NCBI GenBank assembly: GCA_963751595.1
Contig: CAVVVC010000001.1
Location: 868,001-932,000 of the forward strand
Direction of reading: 5' to 3'
DNA: 64,000 bases
Source of the DNA: JAHEGP01 sp963751595
GTDB taxonomy: Bacteria; Pseudomonadota; Gammaproteobacteria; Pseudomonadales; JAHEGP01
A program made the translations under genes and the position numbers. Positions 51,469 to 60,073 of the stretch are shown in pieces (position 1 is the stretch's first letter; the number at the start of each line of letters is the position of its first letter). The notes below the pieces were generated by a model, which was not told the DNA's origin, made no database searches, and saw only the letters and a list, made by a program, of their open reading frames with translations.

Positions 51469-51531
51469 ACTGCAACAAACTACAATCGAGACCCGTTACG
51501 TAATCGATTTATGCGCTGCAAGGAAAATCAC

Positions 51532-51840
51532 ATGAATAGTCAGTTAGAAGCACGCGCAGCATCCAGTTCATCGCTCCTGGAGCAGCACCGCTCAGCTTAT
51601 CAACTGGCGCCCTATACTTCTGCTGAAGAAAGAACCGCCAAGTTAAAAACGTTAAAAAAATGTTGCTTGATCACCAAAATGATTTCATAGGTGCTCTTCA
51701 AGAAGATTTTGGCACCCGTGCCAAAGAAGAGACTCTGATGCTGGAGATATTGCCCTGCGTCAATATGATCAACTGTACAACCTGCTTATTCGAAAAGCTT
51801 CGCCAAACTGGTCCTAAAAAAATTCACGGGTCAGCGTGAT
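51532..51840 (+). pseudogene. Remnant of a coniferyl-aldehyde-dehydrogenase-type gene (N-terminus)
   Basis: ATG at 51,532 after AAGGA begins a frame whose HRSAYQLAPYTSAEERTAKL and, after a slip in the A-run at about 51,654, MLLDHQNDFIGALQEDFGTRAKEETLMLEI read as the N-terminal part of CalB-like aldehyde dehydrogenases (RR-QRAAF...ADFGHRS-ETLL pattern). It ends after about 100 residues at GPKKIHGSA and a stop. No NAD-binding or catalytic part follows. Likely a chromosomal gene cut when the array grew. Confidence 0.65.
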
Positions 51841-52612
51841 ATTGTGCAAGCCCAAATCAGAGGTTGAATGCACTAAACATGTGCGATGCAAATCCCGCTT
51901 TCAGCGCCGGCCTGCAACAAGTTGCTCGCCCTTTATGGCAACGCCTAAAGTTTGCCTCAAGGTCCAAGGGTTTGTGCAGGATACGGGTAATCGTTGCTTG
52001 AGTATCGCCGGGGCTTCGGACAGCATCCATCGTGGATTTTTCCTCCTGACCCATTCCGGACGCTCCCATGAGATATCAAGATGGCGAACGGCTAAAGATT
52101 CAGGAAAGCCAACTCGATTAGATCCAGGACGCAGGCTAATTCGGCGCTGACGTCTTTGGCGTTACAGCCGACACCCCAATTATTCCCAGGTCTAGCTGGA
52201 TTGGTCCGGCATCGTTATTGCGGCGGTGTCGTCCTGGTTAGCTTCACAGTCTGTTGAACCGAATTCAGTGAGGATTGTTCCTTGTGTCGGGATTACGGCC
52301 GCAGGTGGGTGGCACGTCGGACGCTTGCATGGCTAGTCCCACCCGCCGATATCACCATCCTGGGCGGATATTATCTGGTCTTGTTAAACCGCGAGCCATG
52401 GTTGTCAGCTCCACGCCGAGGATGCACTCGGTCCTGGCAAGGCTTACAATGCAGGGCGCTCTGCAGCATGTGCAATTGACGTGGGCATGGCATCGCACCC
52501 GAAAGCGGATGTGCTGAGGTCGTTGCCATAGAACCGATGGCAAGCAAGCTAGCCATGGGCTGATTATAGATTTGGCTCTGGGCTATGTGTTTCGTGAAAT
52601 TCTCTGTGGTCA
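51841..52612. other. 772-base gap without a convincing gene
   Basis: Several short frames exist on both strands but none has a ribosome site, a family match or steady codon use. The stretch looks like decayed DNA between the aldehyde dehydrogenase remnant and the SulP gene. No attC-like fold was found here. Confidence 0.5.
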
Positions 52613-54280
52613 GTGGACACCGATCTTGTGACTGAAAAGCGGTTTGAAAATTTTGAGCTGAAGGGTGATGTCTTTGGTGGTGTCACCACGGCCATTATCT
52701 CTTTACCACTGGCGCTTGCTTTTGGGGTGGCCTCGGGTGCCGGGGCTGAAGCAGGTCTTTGGGGCGCAATTTTGGTGGGCTTTTTTGCCGCGCTTTTTGG
52801 CGGCTCAAACACCCTGATTTCAGAACCAACCGGCCCCATGACTGTCATCATGACCGCGGTCCTGACCAGCATGATGGCCAAGTATCCCGAAACCGGCCTG
52901 GCGATGTCGTTTACGGTGGTAATGATGGCCGGCGCGTTTCAAGTGTTACTGGGCACGCTCAAACTCGGGAAATACGTGACGTTAATGCCGTACTACGTGG
53001 TTTCAGGCTTTATGTCTGGTATTGGCGTTATTCTTATCATTCTGCAATTGGCCCCTCTGCTGGGGCATACCGCTCCAGCCGGCGGTGTTCTGGGAGCCCT
53101 GTCGGCATTGCCCGACATGCTCGAGAACATAAAATTGAGCGAGTTGCTCCTGGGCCTGCTCACCCTGGCCGTATTGTTCTTCTTTCCCAAGCAATATCGA
53201 AAGTATGTCCCCGCACAATTGGCCGCTCTAGTCGCGGTCACGCTGTTATCGCTCTTCCTGTTTGATCCCGGCAGCATACGCCGGATAGGAGAAATCCCTA
53301 CCGGCTTACCGTCACTGGTCTTACCGCAATTCAACGCCGAAATGTTTACCACGATGGTGATCGACGCGCTGGTGTTGGGAACCCTGGGTTGTATTGATAC
53401 GCTGCTCACCGCTGTTATCGGCGACTCGTTGACGCGCAAAGAACATGATTCAGATAAAGAGCTGCGCGGTCAGGGCCTGGCCAATATGATCGCGGGCTTG
53501 TTTGGTGCCCTGCCAGGCGCAGGGGCCACCATGGGCACGGTAACCAACATCCAGGTAGGCGCTCGCTCACCGGTTTCGGGCCTGGTGCGTGCACTTGTGC
53601 TGGCGCTTGTGGTATTGGTTGCAGGCGGCCTGACCGAGCCTATCCCCATGGCGGTATTGGCGGGTATCGCTGTCTACGTGGGCCTGAATATTCTGGACTG
53701 GAGCTTTATTCAGCGCGCACACAAACTCAGTCTTCAGAGCATGGCCGTGATGTATGGCGTCATGTTGCTCACCGTTTTCGTTGATCTAATTGTCGCCGTT
53801 GGCCTGGGAGTATTCATATCCAATATTCTGGTCATCGAGAAGCTGAGCCGAGAGCAGGCTCGCCAGGTTAAGGCCATTAGTGATGCCGATGAGGATGATG
53901 TGCCGCTAACGGCCAGTGAGCGGGCAATGCTGGATAAGGCTAACGGCAAGGTGCTGTTTTTCTACCTGTCTGGCCCCATGATTTTCAGTGTGTCGAAGGC
54001 GATATCACGCCAGCACTCAAGCATTGCTGATTATCAGGTGATGATTCTGGATTTGACCGATGTGCCAATGCTTGATGTGACGGTGGGCCTGGCTTTGGAA
54101 AACGCGATCAAAGACGCGCAAGATGTGAATTGTGAGGTTCTCCTGTTATGCCCGAATGCGCAAACTCGCCAGCAACTGGAGAAGTTCCATATTCTGGACT
54201 TAATCTCAAGTGACAATAATTTCGCAACGCGAGATCAGGCCCTGCAAGTAGCGCTTGCCCATGTCTCAACGGTAGAGTGA
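52613..54280 (+). CDS. SulP-family anion transporter with STAS domain
   Basis: 555 residues from a GTG at 52,613 (weak ribosome site; GTG 52,628 possible). Transport core with about 12-14 membrane helices: KGDVFGGVTTAIISLPLALAFG, ISEPTGPMTVIMTAVLTS, GFMSGIGVILIILQL, LGTLGCIDTLLTAVIGDSLT and GLFGALPGAGATMGTV. C-terminal STAS domain from about residue 425 (VLFFYLSGPMIFSVSKAIS, VMILDLTDVPMLDVTVGLAL). Members carry sulfate, bicarbonate or carboxylates; this branch often carries bicarbonate but that is not proven here. The gene is intact amid pseudogene remnants. Confidence 0.92.
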   Translation: MDTDLVTEKRFENFELKGDVFGGVTTAIISLPLALAFGVASGAGAEAGLWGAILVGFFAALFGGSNTLISEPTGPMTVIMTAVLTSMMAKYPETGLAMSFTVVMMAGAFQVLLGTLKLGKYVTLMPYYVVSGFMSGIGVILIILQLAPLLGHTAPAGGVLGALSALPDMLENIKLSELLLGLLTLAVLFFFPKQYRKYVPAQLAALVAVTLLSLFLFDPGSIRRIGEIPTGLPSLVLPQFNAEMFTTMVIDALVLGTLGCIDTLLTAVIGDSLTRKEHDSDKELRGQGLANMIAGLFGALPGAGATMGTVTNIQVGARSPVSGLVRALVLALVVLVAGGLTEPIPMAVLAGIAVYVGLNILDWSFIQRAHKLSLQSMAVMYGVMLLTVFVDLIVAVGLGVFISNILVIEKLSREQARQVKAISDADEDDVPLTASERAMLDKANGKVLFFYLSGPMIFSVSKAISRQHSSIADYQVMILDLTDVPMLDVTVGLALENAIKDAQDVNCEVLLLCPNAQTRQQLEKFHILDLISSDNNFATRDQALQVALAHVSTVE

Positions 54281-54283
54281 TCA

Positions 54284-54619
54284 TTGCTGTTGGTCGGCGG
54301 CCGGCATGAGTACCTCGCTACGCACTGGCCCAAGCGATATCGCTTACCTTCACATACGATTGATCGAGTGCTTCTGGAGGCTTCACAACACGGGCCTGAA
54401 GAAGCGCTCAGGCCAGGCCTTATTGATGAAATGGTCTCCGATGCCTGCGACTCCGGGAGGGACCTCATCCGACACCTGGCTTCGCATTCGCTACAGGCTT
54501 ACCGGGAAGCGAAAAGACAGCTTCGCAGTGGTAGGTTAGACGTAACTGCAGCGGAGGTCGCGCATCATGGGGAACTTGTCGCTGCACCGTATACTGCTAG
54601 CTTCACTATGCGAAGATGA
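54284..54619 (+). pseudogene. Possible crotonase-type remnant
   Basis: The frame ending at 54,619 contains EEALRPGLIDEMVSDACDSG and HLASHSLQAYREAKRQLRSG, which resemble the late GLVDEVV and AYR-K parts of enoyl-CoA hydratases. Neither the oxyanion-hole region nor the N-terminal half is present. Weak call; it may be a chance frame. Confidence 0.35.
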
Positions 54620-54843
54620 GGAAGGATCAACCACGCTGGTATGGGGCCTGACAGGCAAGGGTAGCAGTACGCGCAAACACGGCGTTAATTACGTGTGTTA
54701 GTGCTTTTGGGATGCTGCAATTTTGTTCATCGGGCGGCAAAGTACCTGGCTGGCCAATAGACATCACCCTGAAGCATTAATCGGGAATGATGATAACTTG
54801 CAGTCGCCGTACAAGACAGCGGTATCCCTGGGGAGGTAATGAG

Positions 54844-55284
54844 ATGAAGGTAACTGCGCGCTGCGACTGCGGTGAGCTTGAACTATTGGTTTCCAGTCCT
54901 CCAGTCGTACAACTGGTTTGCCACTGTAGCGATTGCCAGACTTTTTCCGGTCAAAAGTTTGTCGAGGCCGCCTTTTTCAGGAAGGAAAGTTGCCAGGTTA
55001 AAGGACAAACCAGGTCCGAAACGCTGGATGGCGGAACAGGAGCTGCCAAAGTCCATCATTCCTGCCAAACCTGTAGCACGCCGTTGTTTGTTAGGGTAGG
55101 AGCGCTCAATGGCGCTGTTGCGGTACTGGCAACGAGACTAGCGCCATTTGAATTCGAAGCAGCGGCACATATCTGGACGAGCCAGAAAGCTGAGGGCGTT
55201 ACCATAGCTGATGCAATGCTCCAGTCGCCAGGCCGCCCTCCAGAGGAAATAGTTGAGCGCATGATAAATGGTTTTTGGAAGTAG
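54844..55284 (+). CDS. GFA-family (glutathione-dependent formaldehyde-activating-like) protein
   Basis: 146 residues from the ATG at 54,844, preceded by GGGGAGGTAATGAG. Zinc ligands of the Mss4-like fold are CDCGELEL (near residue 6), VCHCSDCQTFSG (near 26) and SCQTCSTPLF (near 75). Family members are mostly of unknown activity. Followed 196 bases later by a DUF5062 gene on the same strand. Confidence 0.88.
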   Translation: MKVTARCDCGELELLVSSPPVVQLVCHCSDCQTFSGQKFVEAAFFRKESCQVKGQTRSETLDGGTGAAKVHHSCQTCSTPLFVRVGALNGAVAVLATRLAPFEFEAAAHIWTSQKAEGVTIADAMLQSPGRPPEEIVERMINGFWK

Positions 55285-55480
55285 TACGGTGCCAGGAGCG
55301 CGATTGAAGAAGACTGGATCAACCCAATCAGGAGCGTTATTCTGGTCCACCGATTCATGTCAATGCCATTAGCGAACATGTCTATCTTGTTCCCTTCGTC
55401 AACTCGGAAAAGGGCGTTTACTGAAAACGGTCATTACCAGCCCGGCCAGATACTGTGGCCCTGGAAGGAATCGATATATT

Positions 55481-55717
55481 ATGAAGAAACTAAAAAACGA
55501 GAAGGAACTGGTAAAGAAGGCGATTACCGCAGGGATGAAATATGGCGAAGAAAGAGGCGTGGTTGAATTTGAACCAACGGACTCAGCGACAGAAAAAATT
55601 GAATATATCTATCGCCTACTTGTCCACGACAAAATAATTCAACCCGTACCCCAGGATCAGATATCCCAACTCACCATGAAACATAAGCTCGCCATCTGGG
55701 CTTCAAAACTCAAGTAG
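55481..55717 (+). CDS. DUF5062 family protein
   Basis: 78 residues: MKKLKNEKELVKKAITAGMK, YGEERGVVEFEPTDSATEKI, EYIYRLLVHDKIIQPVPQDQ, MKHKLAIWASKL. Matches the DUF5062 pattern known from Vibrio and Shewanella, of unknown function. The ATG lacks a strong ribosome site (GGAATCG 13 bases before). Confidence 0.8.
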   Translation: MKKLKNEKELVKKAITAGMKYGEERGVVEFEPTDSATEKIEYIYRLLVHDKIIQPVPQDQISQLTMKHKLAIWASKLK

Positions 55718-55751
55718 TGTGCGGCACTAATCTGGTAGTGGAGATTGCACA

Positions 55752-56404
55752 ATGGAATATATAGACGGGTTTGTTGCGGCAATTCCCGACGAGAACAAAG
55801 ATCAATATCCAGGGCACCTCTGATCAATTCGGTACTACCTCAGCGGAGTCTTTGGTGATGGCTGGCAAGGCGCGGCGCGAAGGTCAATGGTGGTTCTCAT
55901 TGACGAGTGTCGCAAGCGGATGGCCGCCCCCTTGTCCAGCGGTCACCAAAGGCCCGCCCTTCGGGGCTTAGCGCCGCGACCCCCTGCGGCATTGTGTTCA
56001 CTTGAAAGGCACCAACAGTAGGCGCTTTAGGCGACCAGCCTTCCCGCGTGACCACGCTTTGCAGGAGATCGCGGCGCTAAGCCTGAGGTGACACCGAATT
56101 AATCAGAGTTGCCCACGCGAAAAAATCCGCTGTTGTGTTCAAAAGCCATGGCGCTATAAGGCTGGTTGAATGTTGGGGTGATGATGTGCCAGACGGAGAA
56201 GTCACCTCGTTTCCTCTCGCCGTAAAATGCAGGGAGGGTGAGACGGTGGTCTTTTCCTGGATTGTCTGGCCTTCGAAAGCGGTTCGCGATGCCGGCATGA
56301 AGAAGGTGATGAGTGATCCGAGGATGGCCGCGGACAATAACCCTATGCCATTTGACGGGAAAAGGTTAATCTTTGGCGGTTTTCAAAAGGTGCTGGAAGA
56401 ATAG
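55752..56404 (+). pseudogene. DUF1428 gene split by a 303-bp MITE
   Basis: The 5' part (55,752-55,811) reads MEYIDGFVAAIPDENKDQYP and the 3' part, from 56,114, reads HAKKSAVVFKSHGAIRLVEC followed by WGDDVPDGEVTSFPLAVK, FSWIVWPSKAVRDAGMKKVM and MPFDGKRLIFGGFQKVL. Together they make a complete YbaA-like DUF1428 protein interrupted by the element at 55,812-56,114. The 3' frame has its own ATG at 56,135, but the product would lack the N-terminal strand. Confidence 0.85.
55812..56114. mobile_element. MITE-like element with 22-base inverted ends
   Basis: 303 bases, no coding frame for a transposase. The first 22 bases and the complement of the last 22 match with two differences (core GGGCA-CTCTGAT-AATTCGGT). 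Inside lies a second perfect inverted pair of 15 bases, GGCTTAGCGCCGCGA (55,965-55,979) and its complement (56,069-56,083). Target duplication not resolved (2-3 bases possible). The autonomous parent is not in the window. Confidence 0.8.
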
Positions 56405-56748
56405 TGCATAGCGAGCTGAGGCAATCAGTGGCGAAGATGCCTGGGCGCTTTTACGTCGGAAAATACGATGCGTCCCGAGGTGATCAAATACAAAGAGAGT
56501 CAGCAAACAGGCCCCGGTTTGTGGGAGCTCCTGATAATTGCAGTAGCTTTGCCAGCGGTTGTATTGCCCTACAGCTGAATCCTGAATCGAGCGGGGTATT
56601 CACGCTGGTGGCTGCTGCGTACAATGTTCGTGACCATCGTTCATGTCGTGTGCATTTGGGTGTTTGCACTCAGTGACTGGCCAACTCATAAATCGAACGC
56701 ATAAGCCAGTGACGCGACCTTTATAAGGATGTGTTGCGCAACACGCCT
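56405..56748. other. 344-base gap, with a palindrome near its end
   Basis: No gene accepted; the 90-residue frame from 56,404 lacks features. At 56,731-56,744 there is a perfect 14-base palindrome GTGTTGCGCAACAC. Its GTTGCGCAACACGC part equals the presumed operator of the higBA cassette at 39,569. Confidence 0.4.
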
Positions 56749-57720
56749 TCAACGTTTACCGGTAATGATATCCAGGCCGTGCAGGGTGGTGTGCAACAGG
56801 CGATTCTTTGTTCCCGCGACAAGCCGAACCAGCGCACGGGGCAGCAGGCTTTTTGCCGGTTCCCAGTGCACCTCGTCCCCAACATTGACCGTGCCGGGTG
56901 CTGCCACAGTGGCGTTGATGCCCAGGTGCAGGTTGGTGTGCCGCTTCAGGGCGCGAATCACCTTGCCGTCTTTTGGTATACCGCCATACTGGGGCTGGCC
57001 AGGGGCTGAGCAGCGCACGGTACGGGTGGCACACTTGATCACGCAGTTGCCCGCATGCAGGTAGCCATCCACCCAGCCGAAATCGTCAAACTCCGGCGCC
57101 GGGTGGGCACTGGCAATCACTATGTTGGGCCGAAACCGCTGCACGATGAAATCTCCCGCCGGTTCAACGGCGGCCATTGCCGCCAACGCGTTCGTGCTGA
57201 GCAGGTGCAGTTGAAACACATCCTGGTAGCGACCCGGCGGCGTGGCGAAAAAAGACAACTGGGTGGCCAGCGCCATCGGCACCGAAGACAGGTCGGGGAG
57301 GGTGCGGGTGCCGAACTGCCGCATCATATCCCGCGCTCCGCCCAACTCTGCCAACCGGTAGTGGCGCCAGTTCGATGCCGGTTGCAGCGGCCACAGGCTG
57401 ACCGGTTTGCCCAGGTGCTCTGACAGCAGAGTGGCGCACTCCGGGTCACTGCTGCTGACCTCACGCCCATCCGGCAGGGTGATGATTACCCGGGGTATCC
57501 CGTCACCCCCGGGTGCCGCGGCATACCGGGCGGCGCATTGCAGCAAGCGTGGATTTTTTCGCACGACCGTGATTTCGCCCCGGGTTTCATCCCGCACTGC
57601 CCACTGACGATCACCTGTCACCCCCTGAGCCGTCAAGCCGGTGCGGGCGATGCTTTCACCCACCATGGATTTAACGGGATAGCGCCACAATTCCTTAACA
57701 GCACCTACGGGATCAGTCAT
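56749..57720 (-). CDS. MOSC-domain protein (YcbX-like)
   Basis: 323 residues from the ATG at 57,720 (MTDPVGAVKELWRYPVKSMV); the longer frame is upstream of homology. N-terminal MOSC beta-barrel with ELWRYPVKSM and GVTGDRQWAV, then MOSC domain with FRPNIVIASAHPAPEFDDFG and the Cys-bearing LHAGNCVIKCATRTVRCSAP. Such proteins bind molybdenum cofactor and reduce N-hydroxylated compounds (YcbX) in the cytosol. Confidence 0.9.
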   Translation of the reverse strand: MTDPVGAVKELWRYPVKSMVGESIARTGLTAQGVTGDRQWAVRDETRGEITVVRKNPRLLQCAARYAAAPGGDGIPRVIITLPDGREVSSSDPECATLLSEHLGKPVSLWPLQPASNWRHYRLAELGGARDMMRQFGTRTLPDLSSVPMALATQLSFFATPPGRYQDVFQLHLLSTNALAAMAAVEPAGDFIVQRFRPNIVIASAHPAPEFDDFGWVDGYLHAGNCVIKCATRTVRCSAPGQPQYGGIPKDGKVIRALKRHTNLHLGINATVAAPGTVNVGDEVHWEPAKSLLPRALVRLVAGTKNRLLHTTLHGLDIITGKR

Positions 57721-58088
57721 GGTTTTTTCATTATGCGTTGGTCTTGTGGCGGGCAGTGTAGCAAAGAGCGCCTGATGGCTGTTACTTCTGATGCAGAACT
57801 GCACGGGTGAAAGCAAGCGAAAACCCTGAAAACACCGGGGTGGCGAGGATGCGAATTTTGAGCTTGGCTGAAAATATGCGTATTATCCGGGAAACAGGGG
57901 GCAGACCGCGGCCAGGGGTTTTGTTGGGACGCTCCCGCTCTTTTAGATTCGCAGAGTGCCGGCACAAAGGACCTGCTGTATACATCAGTGCAAAAGTGTG
58001 GCTATTTTGCACCGGCTCGGCGGGCTGTTACGTACTTGCCCTGCGGAATAATGAAACCGGCATATTGTGAGTGCGTGGCGCAGCAAGC
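57721..58088. other. 368-base gap between divergent genes
   Basis: Separates the MOSC gene and the methyltransferase gene, both presumably promoted from here. The 87-residue frame at 57,807-58,070 has no family features and no ribosome site. Confidence 0.4.
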
Positions 58089-58706
58089 ATGGACAGTTCA
58101 TCTGTAGTCGTCGAATTCACACGGGCTTACCTGGCCATTTTCTATTCTTGTGTCGCCGCGTTTTATGCCATAAGAATCACGCGAAAGAAGCGCTCGGGCC
58201 CGGGCGAGGTAGTTTTTGCGGGGACCAAATTCAGCGCGACCTGGTGGAATCACCGGCTTTTCGGAGCCTTCAGAATTACCATCTGGATGGTGTGTCTTGC
58301 TCGCTGGTTTTCCCCTGACGTCGATAACTACCTGGGGCTTTTTACTACCCTCAACACCTGGCCGATCGTTCTTTCAGGTATTGTGCTGCTGACCCTTGGC
58401 TTCGGCATGACGCTTGGGGTGCACTTTAGCCTGGGGCAGCAATGGCGGTCCGGCATCGACCCCCGCGGACCGCAGGCACTGAAAACCGACGGCTGCTACC
58501 GACTGTCGCGTAATCCGATGTTTCTTGGAATCGCCATAGCGCAGGCGGGTTTTTTCCTGGCCTTGCCCTCGGTTTTTTCCGCCGTTTGTCTGCTCGTCGG
58601 CTGGTATACCCTGCACAATCAAACGCTGGCGGAAGAAGCCCATCTGAGGGCGCGATTTACACAGGACTATCAACGCTACACCGAAGCGACCCCCCGCTGG
58701 CTGTAA
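58089..58706 (+). CDS. Isoprenylcysteine/phospholipid methyltransferase-like membrane protein
   Basis: 205 residues from the ATG at 58,089; a GTG at 58,071 is an alternative. About five membrane helices and the C-terminal ICMT/PEMT signature LKTDGCYRLSRNPMFLGIAI, followed by LAEEAHLRARFTQDYQRYTE and the closing TPRWL. SAM-dependent methylation of an unknown lipid or thiol. Ends 5 bases before the DUF3604 remnant on the other strand. Confidence 0.82.
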   Translation: MDSSSVVVEFTRAYLAIFYSCVAAFYAIRITRKKRSGPGEVVFAGTKFSATWWNHRLFGAFRITIWMVCLARWFSPDVDNYLGLFTTLNTWPIVLSGIVLLTLGFGMTLGVHFSLGQQWRSGIDPRGPQALKTDGCYRLSRNPMFLGIAIAQAGFFLALPSVFSAVCLLVGWYTLHNQTLAEEAHLRARFTQDYQRYTEATPRWL

Positions 58707-58710
58707 CTGC

Positions 58711-58950
58711 AAAAACCTGGACCTGGGGCGGCGCCTTGCCACGGGTCGCCCTCGGTTTGGCGATGGGGTACTGATCGGATTTGCGGTCACCTGACCACGT
58801 CACATCGTAGACTTTTTCGGCCATGGTGCCGTCGGCCTCGATCCAGCCCTTGACGATCTGGATGCGATCGAGGTTGGCGCCCATCGGGTCGCGCAGTGCG
58901 TACACAAAGAATGAAGGTGCCTCTTTGCCAGTGGGGACGGCACTCCCATG
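58711..58950 (-). pseudogene. Fragment of a DUF3604-family gene
   Basis: Minus strand reads VPTGKEAPSFFVYALRDPMG, ANLDRIQIVKGWIEADG and EKVYDVTWSGDRKSD, the C-terminal core of DUF3604 proteins (usually over 600 residues). No other part is present, and the fragment runs into unrelated sequence at both ends. About 80 residues remain. Confidence 0.75.
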
Positions 58951-58964
58951 GCCACGAATGACAG

Positions 58965-59618
58965 TTACCTGGCCAGTTTCAGCCCAGGCATTATTACCGG
59001 CACCTCGATGACGCCGTCCTTAACGAAGCCCGAAAGGGTGCCTAGCTCATCATAGCGGGTGCATTGCGAACCCTCGAAGTGGAAATCGCCGATATAGCTA
59101 TGGCTGGTTTTGTGGCGAAGATTGGGCGCGTACTCCAGACCGAGAAAGTAGCTCACAAGCCCCCTGATGACGCCGGCATGGACGACCAGCAGTAAAGTCT
59201 GGTCGGCGTGGGAAAGGGTGAGGCCCTCGACAAATCGAACGCTGCGGCGCTGCATCTGGGAAAAACTTTCGCCGTTGGGATAAACGAAATCCGGCTCACG
59301 CTTGTGTTCGGGGATGTGCTTTTCGACCCAGGCCTTGGATTTTGTCGCGACATCGCCGTAGTTGATTTCCCGCAGCTCCGGGTCAGCGGAAACGGCCGGA
59401 ATGTCCAGGGTCTTGGCGTAGAACAAACCGGTATTCACCGCGCGGGTCAGATCGCTGGAATAAACGCGGTCGAATTTGACGCCGTCGGCCTGCAACCGTG
59501 ACACCACCAGTTCGATATCGGATTCCCAGCCGGTAACGGGAGGCGATTCAGTCCAGCCAATAATATTGCGGGCCCGGTTGCTCTCGGTCTTGTAATGCCT
59601 CACGACGATAGCCCGCAT
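58965..59618 (-). CDS. Histidine phosphatase superfamily protein
   Basis: 217 residues. Phosphohistidine motif RHYKTESN at the start (RHY in place of the usual RHG), YSSDLTRAVNT, the acidic LREINYGD, and the second catalytic His in VVHAGVIRGL. Phosphoglycerate-mutase-like fold; substrate unknown. The start 59,618 is the first ATG. Lies next to a 2-phosphoglycerate kinase gene on the other strand. Confidence 0.88.
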   Translation of the reverse strand: MRAIVVRHYKTESNRARNIIGWTESPPVTGWESDIELVVSRLQADGVKFDRVYSSDLTRAVNTGLFYAKTLDIPAVSADPELREINYGDVATKSKAWVEKHIPEHKREPDFVYPNGESFSQMQRRSVRFVEGLTLSHADQTLLLVVHAGVIRGLVSYFLGLEYAPNLRHKTSHSYIGDFHFEGSQCTRYDELGTLSGFVKDGVIEVPVIMPGLKLAR

Positions 59619-60073
59619 AATTCCTTCACCGAATCATTGCCGCGCGCCGGTCTGGCCAGGCAACCTGTTGTCGACCAACAATGTAAACCGGATGCCTTGT
59701 CGCTGTCCACCACCCAATATCGCTGCACAGCGTTGCTGCCGCAACCTATGCGCGCGGCAAGCCACAAACAACTGGTTGCATTTTTTCGCGCTACGCTCAA
59801 AAATGGTGCAACAAGAGCAACAGAGGGCAGGACCTGGACGCCGCCATCACGGGCGGGGAGAGGGTGCCCCCGAGGGCGATCGCTGGATTGCGTTTGCGGT
59901 GCTCGTCAATGGGAACAACCATTGATCCCTTCGCACTTTGACCCGCCAGCATTACCCGAGGCTTTGCCGAAGCAGTACCGAAGTCACAGCGATACAGGCT
60001 GCACCCTGTACCGCGATTTTATCCCCGTGCTGTTTAAGCCTGGGGCCACCCACTACAGTCGAGTGTTGTTGTC
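59619..60073. other. 455-base gap, no gene seen
   Basis: Between the divergent histidine phosphatase and 2-phosphoglycerate kinase genes. Short frames in all directions lack family features; presumably holds both promoters. Confidence 0.4.

Noticed and set aside
56404..56676. 90-residue frame after the DUF1428 gene
   Set aside because: No ribosome site, no recognisable domain, erratic composition.
57807..58070. 87-residue frame before the methyltransferase gene
   Set aside because: No family features; lies in a divergent promoter gap.
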